A stretch of 64,000 nucleotides of DNA, taken from assembly GCA_007844125.1 (NCBI GenBank), contig CM017564.1, forward strand, positions 28,917,658 through 28,981,657, given 5' to 3'. This stretch comes from Sinonovacula constricta (Eukaryota > Mollusca > Bivalvia > Cardiida > Solecurtidae). The translations under genes and the position numbers were made by a program. Positions 56,890 through 64,000 of this stretch are shown here, one piece after another (the first letter of the stretch is position 1; the number at the start of each line of letters is the position of its first letter). The notes under the pieces were generated by a model. That model was given only the letters and a program-made list of their open reading frames with translations, ran no database searches and was not told the DNA's origin.

Positions 56890-59800
56890 CTAAACTTGGG
56901 TTGACTCTGTCCGGGTACTCATACGCTCAGGTCGACGAAGCAGTTTTGACGATTTAATCGTGTCGTCCAGGTCCGCAGATCGTGTCTCCGGAAGAGGGAC
57001 AAGGGTTGCTATGGAAACGATGCCGACGGCTGCGCACACAAAATACATCAAGCCAGCAAACTTGCTGTCCTGGAAGTTGAAAAACGCGTTTTATTCAAAT
57101 GCTCAGATCTTACATGACATTATGGTAACCACAATTTTATAATTGTTTTTCTCTCATAGTTCTTTTTAAAAAGTAAATTAATTAAAATTCCTACTTCTTA
57201 GACACCTGTTTCTTACTTAACCATCCAAAGTCAAAAGAACTTACCAAAAAGACGAGCTGCGGTCCTATGATAGCACCAACTCGGGCCATGGTGTTCTGAA
57301 GGCCATACCCAAGGTTTCTGTCAATATGGAGAAAATTAAATATGACAATGTTCATCGATAGCTATCAAATTGTAAGAGAAAAGGAAACACAAGAAAAATA
57401 TGGGCGTATATCATATAAGGTTTATATTTACTTGCGAGATCTTTATCTGGACACAACCTGTTATAAAATAGTGCTGGTGATTGCCTGTTTATTGGCTGAT
57501 TACATGACAAGAAAATGAGCGACAACACGAGAAAATGCATGAGCTCTTTTACAATGGTGTGTTTACACATGCATGTAGAACATAATTTGCGAATTGTCAA
57601 ATAAAGAATGGCAGTGTGGATATAATATAAGGATACATTATTTTAAGGTTAGATCTTTGCTAAGGCGTATGTGTATATGAACTAAACAAACTAAGTATGT
57701 ACAACGTTCGGTATATTTGGTTTGTATATGAGTCGACATTATAAATTTAAAATCCGGTCGTACTGTTCATGTACCTGATTTTGTAAACCTATTTTGAGAC
57801 TAAAGTATAATTTTCCACGTGCTTTCATTTGTATGAAATCTCACATGCCCTCAAGATAAGAAAAGGCATGTCTGGTGCATGCTTTTAAGTATTTTAGAAT
57901 TCACCTGATGACAGTCGGGTATAGTTCTGTAGTCAGTGTTTGGATGGGTGACCAAGCGGCGTTGACAGCCGTCAGAGAGACCAAGGCAGAGTAACTGGTC
58001 ACGCTGTCAAGTACCGATGGCTCTATTTTGTAGGAAACTGAAAAAAGGTGAAACCTTTGAACCAAGGCCAATATTCACCGGCTATTCTTAAGCCTAAGTC
58101 ATGACTTAAGCCCAAGGTCGATTTTCATACCTAACAAAAATAAGCTTATTTATAAAGCTTTAGTGCGATCAAAAAAGAAAACAAACATGTGGAAATAAGA
58201 GGATAAATTTCATATATATTGTGGATTGAAATCCATGACTTGAGCAATTCTTACTTAAGAATAGTTGGTAATACTGGTCTGAGTTATACACTGAAATGTG
58301 TCCCTTTAAATCATGTTTGGCATAACACACTGGAGTATGATAAAAATGGAGTGTAAAAATTTGCCGATATAATAAGTATCATACAATTACTAGATCCTAT
58401 AAATAGCAATATATCAACAAACATATACAAATGAACAGATATATCAATGTATACCAAGATTTTCAATCATTAGTTACCCTCCAGTCTCCTGACGATCCCT
58501 ACAGTTAATGCCGTCACGACAAATACTATGTAGAAAAACACTGCCGTTTTCTTTCTTCCAAATCTGAAAAGGATATAAAAAAACTTTACACAAAACTTGA
58601 AATGTGCTCTTCTTTTATCTCTGCCACAATTTTATTTTGAGGGAAATTGACTACCGGCAATAAGTAATATCAAGTGGCCACCTAGACGACAAAGGTCCTC
58701 CAAAATGTAAATGCTAGTTTGTTCAGTCGGTCGCAATCGAAGAGGAACTTGTCAAGGATTTTTTGTGTGTAAAACATTGCTTCTTTACAAACAATGTCTA
58801 GATCAATTAGTAAATCACACAAAAAATAGTCAATATTGTACAAATGGCCTTTTTTTTTGAAAAAACATCGACTATGAATACCACGAATAGATTAATAGTA
58901 TGTGCAGTGCCCAAAATTTATGTAGGAATGTTCAATTCTGACTTACGAAACCTGTGTCAGCCCTGTAAGGCAGCGATAATACAAGCAGTGAATGAACTAC
59001 CCATAGCAATTCAGAAAACTTAGGAATTTGCCTTGCCGTTGTACTCGTGTTTAGTAATATGTTTTGCTCATGTCTATATACGCAGCTCAAGTGGTTTGTG
59101 TTACTTTTACTAACTAGTCCTCGATCAAGAAACATGACACAATCCTATGATTATTGCAACTAATACCAACATTTTAAAACAAAGAAGACAGAGGTACTCA
59201 CATATAATTCAAATTTAAAAGTAAGAACAAGTTTGTCAGGAGTCATTAAACAAAAAGAGGAAACCCAACATCAATCGACAAAAAGAACCGACTGGGATGC
59301 TTACACCGGTTTAACAGAGCTCTATCCTCGCACTTCCTGAAGGGTTTCTAAAATCAAGTTTAATCGTGCAATGATCACATCTTCAAATCATCCAAAATGC
59401 AAGGATCTTAAAAGTGATTCTACTTTGAACATTCCCCATTTCTCATCCAAAAACTATAAATATGTATGTTAGGATTCAAACGGTATAAAAAACTTACTTG
59501 TTCATCAAGAAGATGTTAATAAACTGCAAAGGGCCTCCAACCAGGGCCGTGTAGAAAATGTTCAGGTACATGTTTCCTGAGAGGTCCTTTACTCCGAATT
59601 GGATACCGTAGGTCCCGAGGCCCAAAGTCAACCTTGTTCAAAACAACAGAAACGGTTGCGTTCAAGCGTCAAATAGTTTATAACCATTAATCATTTATTT
59701 CAGACGCTATTAATTCACCTGAATATATATATATGGTGTTATTTATAATTGCTGTTTACGAAAAACATAAATAATTAGCTACATACCAGATGATCAGGAG

Positions 59801-61214
59801 AAGGATAGAAAGACTGAGCACGTTTCGGTCTCTGACGAGGTCGAGAAACGTGTATTTCCGGTCCTCATTCTCAATGACGAAGTCCCTCTCGTCCACTACA
59901 TAGTCGTACTTCTTGTTACAGTAAGCCACCTTCTTGATGATGATCTTAGCGTCCTCCTCCCGGTTGTGACTCAAAAGCCATCGATAACTTTCGGGGACAA
60001 AACTGAAGAAAGGAAATCTGGTTTGTACCACATGAAGTAATGTAATTGGTTAGTAAAACCCTAAAAGTATTTCCGTCAATCGCACTCTATTTTGTGTATG
60101 AGTTGATTGACCTGCCTTTATATTTACCAATCCATGCTTAATACCGTGTTTTATCTGTATGTTATGTATGTTATTTTATATGCAATACATTATTCTACCA
60201 TAGTATAAAAATCCTTAGTCTGAAAATACCCATACGTAGTTTTTTGTCTGTATTTATTTTAAATATAACTATAACTGTAAACTTATATGAGTTATTCAAA
60301 TAGAAAATATATCTTCGTCTCGCATTCACCTACCAAAATGTAAATAAGAGTGGAAGCCCTACTGCTGCGGTAACGATAGAGAGATTTTTCCAGTCTTCCA
60401 CCAGCCAGGCAGTGAGAGCAAACAGCGCCATCTCGATGTCCCAGGACGGCACGGCAACAACCCAGGCACGCCATCGGGCGAGCGTGAACTCCGACTGCAG
60501 GCTGTATTGGACTGTGAAGTAGACTCCAACAGCGAAACCAACACAAAACCGTATGACTCCAAACATGACCCAGGACACTGAGAAGATGGCCATGATGTTA
60601 AGGATTACTAGAGATAGTACGGATATAAATAACGGCGGCTTCCGTCCAAACAGGTCGGCTAATCTGTCCACTGGCAAGGTTGCCGACAAACGTTCCTGCC
60701 ATTTGGAGAGAAGCTAATGTCGAAGGAACCCAGTCTTGGTCGCAAACTAGGTCCCACTGTAAAAGAACGGAACTGTTTATAACATTTGATTTACATATGC
60801 CCGAAATATTGTGAGATACATAGCCTAACGCTGATGTACAGCTGTTAAAACTCACAATTTCACTGTATTAATTGATTAATAAAAGGCATATTTTAAAGGA
60901 AAAATACCTCAGACACTACAGTAGAAATGGAGCTGTCATAAAAGAACTTGTTGCAGGTTTTAGAAGAGTTACGCTGTGTACATCTTTTGTAAGTCTCATC
61001 GGACTTAGCTGGTAGCCCCTGCGACGCGTTTCGGAATGCCGACATCTCGCCATCCATGCACCACCAATCTGGAATCTTGGCTGCAAATATCATGTGGACA
61101 GCACTGAAGCACACGATGCATTTCATAGTGTGGATGATGAAGCTAAGTGCGATTTGATACCTTCCACAGCCACCGGTCTCCTCGATAATGTGCTGGATTC
61201 CTTCGTTCGCCGTG
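56890..61214 (-). CDS. SLC22-type organic ion transporter, gene A (one apparent frameshift; first exon not found)
   Basis: Exons: 61214-60908, 60756-60334, 60002-59787, 59632-59498, 58563-58478, 58037-57905, 57317-57245, 57069-56890. Exon boundaries fall at the same protein positions as in gene B. The shared landmarks are Gly-Gly-Cys-Gly-Arg-Tyr-Gln, Pro-Asp-Trp-Trp-Cys, Phe-Gly-Arg-Lys, Gln-Ser-Glu-Phe, Pro-Glu-Ser-Tyr-Arg-Trp, Leu-Tyr-Pro-Thr and Pro-Leu-Pro-Glu-Thr. In the second listed exon the frame shifts after Ala-Ser-Gly-Gln. One extra base at 60660-60663 explains it, after which the total is 517 codons with all phases consistent. All donors here are GT. The C-terminal tail is longer than in gene B and rich in Arg/Ser/Thr. 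Transport substrate unknown. The initiating exon should lie beyond 61214. Confidence 0.85.
58085..58285 (+). repeat. Interspersed repeat family F, copy 2
   Basis: Same blocks and orientation as 35515-35720, ending with TTGGTAATACTGGTCT. It lies in an intron of SLC22 gene A. Confidence 0.65.
59128..59370 (+). mobile_element. Short non-autonomous element, family E, copy 6
   Basis: Forward orientation with AACATGACACAATCCTATGA, AAAGAGGAAACCCAACATCA, GACTGGGATGCTTACACCGG and AGAGCTCTATCCTCGCACTT. More diverged than the 36-45 kb copies. Located in an intron of SLC22 gene A. Confidence 0.72.
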
Positions 61215-64000
61215 CTGCAACGGATGGAAGGTCAAGGTAACATGCGTAACCATCTTGGTTAACTTTGATACAATGTCCAGAGTTGTTCTGATAAAAGGAT
61301 CAATTTATGTTTCCCGGATAAAATACTTTTACTGCTTTTCAAGTTTCTTTTTTGTAAACAAGGAATAAGTAAAAGGGACTATAGCAACATGCAAACTGAA
61401 ATAAAAAACAATTGCTGAATTACATAAATTTAACTAGAAAGGTAGTATTTCTTTAGAAAGAGAATAAGAGCGATGACTATACTGTCTTGGGCTGACCCAA
61501 AGCTAGTTAACCCGTGTATCAAAGAAAAAGAAACACTTGATGACAGTCGATCCTTTTAATTGTTGTATCTATAAAGATGAAAAGATAAACAGAACCTAAA
61601 TAATACACTCTAAAATTAACATTTTGTTTGGTAAGATGAATCACGCTTTGTTAATTGTCTAACATTACAGAAATGCAAAATTCTTAGTACAAATTAGAAA
61701 CAACTTCTTAACAGATCAGAAAGTGTACACAGGATAAGGAATCAATCAGATATTTTAAAAATGGCATTACATTAATTCAAAATGTCTACAATACCAAGTA
61801 CATGACTTTAACTGCATACAAATGGTTCTAATGTTTTAAGAACGAATTACCTCAACAATATTTGGTTAAATGGCTTTATACTAGTAACGCAATTAGTGTA
61901 ATTTTATAAAACCTGGTTTATACAACACGACCGTTTGAAGAACTTACTTCAAAGTGGTTTACTGATAACAAAATGAGAACATCTGCGAAAGCATAGTTGA
62001 ATACAAAACGTGTAGAAAACGTATTATCTTCAAAATGACTAAAAATTAAAAATGATATATATAGGTGTCACACCACAATGTTTCGACAGTCATTACAATG
62101 ACAAAGAAGATTACCGTTGTTGATGAAGATAAAGGATATGATTTTATACATGGTGCATTTATTTCAAGTCAGGTGTCATGTTGGAATGTGTGCATGTTTG
62201 CCAGTTCATAATAAAGTTCAGCTCGGTCTGATATCAAACTTGAAGTCACGACAACCCAAGAATGCAGTTATTTATATAGGACATGTCACAAGGTTTAAAA
62301 ACTAATAAGATTTGTTCTGCACATGGAATTGTTTTATTTAAATGAGGTTTTCGCTTGTAGATGCTTAAGCAAGGGTGTGGTTGTGCTATATTTACTTGTG
62401 GGCGTTTGTGTGTGAGTATGTTTGTGGGTGTTTTAATTTGTCGGCGCTTGTGTGTGAGTATGCTTGTGGGTGTTTTAATTTGTGGGCGCTTGAGCGTGAG
62501 TATGCTTGTGGGTGTTTTAATTTGTGGGCGATTGAGCGTGAGTATGCTTGTGGGTGTTTTAATTTGTGGGCGCTTTTGTGTGAGTATATTTGTGCGTGTG
62601 TACTCTTGTAGATGTTTAAGCGTGAGTATGTTTACGATTTTTTTCTCTTGTGGACGCTTGAGCGTGAGTATGCTTGCAGTTGTTTTTCCGCTTGAAGAAT
62701 CTTGATTGTGAGTAGGTTATTGGCTGTGGTTTCTTGTGGATGAGAAAGCGTGACTATGTTTGTGGGTGTGTTCGCGTGTAGATGATTGAGCGTGAGTATG
62801 TTTGGGAATGAGTTTTCTTGTAGTTGCTTTAGCGTGAGTATTTTTGTGATGTGTTCGCTTGTAGATACTTGGGCTTTACTATGTTTGTGGCTGTGTTTTC
62901 TGTGTGTAGATGATTGAGCGTGAGTATGTTTTGAGTGTGTTCGCCAGTGGGTGCTTGAGCGTCGTATGATTGGGATATGTTCGTTTTTTAGATAATTAAG
63001 CGTGAGTAGGTTTGTATTATTCGTCGCATGTAGCGTATGTTTTAAGTGTATAAGTGTAATCGATTGAAAATGCTTGAGCGTGAGTATGAATGTAAATGTG
63101 TTTGCGTGTTGATACTAGAGCGTGCGAATGAATGTGAATGTGTTTGCCTGTCGATGCTTAAGCACGGATATTTACGTGGCTGTATTTAATGCTGCAGCAC
63201 TCCATTTGCTTTGTGCAGCAATGAATGTTTGTGTTTGATTTGAAAGCAATGTATATGACAACAAAGTATTTAATGGTGGATTAAGTCACAATGTTCATGT
63301 AATAATAAAGATATAATAATAAAAAAATACATCGTATGTGCGTTTACTAACACATGCAGCAAACAAAACACAATAATATGCAAGCGAAAAGAAAAGCGGC
63401 TCTTGATTCATCAAAACATTTATCATAATTATGTGCTGTCCCGTCGTACACTTTATGCTAATGCTGTGTTATCCATTAATTGTTTTTACCTACTCTTTTG
63501 TTAAACTATCATAACAGGTTTATGTTATCTAAAATTACCTCTTGTCACTTTGCGTTGATTCTGTAGAATCCATTGTGTAAGCTGTTTCTTTTCACCAAAA
63601 GATAAAGCCGAACCAGGCTGTTGGTGATAAACTGTGTTGTTTGTTAATTTCTGTGCAAGTTGTTGCAGTATATGGGCTTTGCCATGAAATGTGATAATGA
63701 TTAGCGAAGTTACAGGGCCGTAACTAGATGCCAGCCTAGGCGGAAAGGATATTGTTGAATTGTGTGAATTGTGGAATTCACCAGCATAAGCTTATGTTTA
63801 TGACCTTTAATCATGCATTCCGATGTATCATTACGATAAAAAGACGAAAATTGCCAACTGAAGCTCTGATGAAATAATTATAGCAGCATGTTTCCGCCAT
63901 GTTTAACGGAAATTTCATCGCAACACCATTTTTGTACTAACGATAACTACAGAAGAGTTGATAAACGGCTAAAAGTAACACAGTAAAGATAGTTTATTAT
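61215..64000. other. Upstream region of SLC22 gene A, non-coding
   Basis: Apart from the minisatellite at 62375-63180, this end of the window shows no splice-supported frame. The promoter and first exon of SLC22 gene A are expected here or beyond the window, but I could not place them. Confidence 0.5.
62375..63180. repeat. 42-bp minisatellite decaying to the right
   Basis: Four to five close copies of a 42-base unit (TTGTGGGCGCTTGAGCGTGA, GTATGCTTGTGGGTGTTTTAAT) span about 62390-62600. They are followed by increasingly diverged units that keep GAGCGTGAGTATG up to about 63180. The 114-codon frame (Val-Ser-Met-Leu-Val-Gly-Val-Leu-Ile-Cys repeats) is a by-product of the unit length. Confidence 0.92.

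Noticed and set aside
62361..62705. 114-codon frame with Leu-Ile-Cys-Gly-Arg-Leu repeats
   Set aside because: Lies wholly in the 42-bp minisatellite and has no splice or promoter support.

Overview
The window is nuclear DNA from an animal. Genes are split by AT-rich introns with GT/AG (and at least two likely GC/AG) junctions. The intergenic DNA is full of tRNA-derived SINEs, short non-autonomous elements and minisatellites. Together with DH31/calcitonin-like prepropeptides, a kelch-like gene and an SLC22 transporter pair, this suggests a lophotrochozoan, most likely a bivalve mollusc. That assignment is inference; no ribosomal or mitochondrial marker is present.

Layout. 1-1259 (+): 3' part of a BACK-kelch protein gene, interrupted by two apparent single-base insertions. 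2.5-3.2 kb: minisatellite. 3541-14409 (-): a 12-exon gene whose 608-residue model is a tandem pair of RlaP-type (PF10127-like) nucleotidyltransferase modules. The C-terminal module keeps the GS...D.D catalytic signature and the N-terminal one has lost it. The introns hold a 35-bp minisatellite, a ~48-bp minisatellite and several SINEs. 18.5 kb (+): an HTH_psq-like exon. 22.3-29.6 kb (-): a secreted Gly/Tyr/Asn-rich repeat protein of unknown family with helical downstream exons. 32.9-33.4 kb and 39.8-40.5 kb (-): two single-exon genes encoding amidated DH31/calcitonin-like neuropeptides, each with a TATA box. 44.4-53.3 kb and 56.9-61.2 kb (-): two tandem SLC22-type (organic ion transporter, MFS) genes with matching exon structure. 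36-59 kb also carries at least six copies of a ~280-bp non-autonomous element, and 43.3 kb holds a LINE remnant. The last 2.8 kb is non-coding with a 42-bp minisatellite.

Two observations stand out. First, the reading frame in at least four genes is broken by exactly one extra base at each site (seven sites). Removing one base per site makes the exon phases and total lengths of the 12-exon gene and one transporter gene come out exactly. This points to residual insertion errors in the assembly rather than to pseudogenes, and anyone using automatic gene calls here would miss or truncate these genes. Second, the two-module RlaP-like gene and the secreted repeat protein are the best candidates for poorly described biology; the peptide pair is the clearest functional cluster.

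The genes show no obvious shared pathway. Same-strand orientation of the peptide pair and of the transporter pair reflects local tandem duplication.
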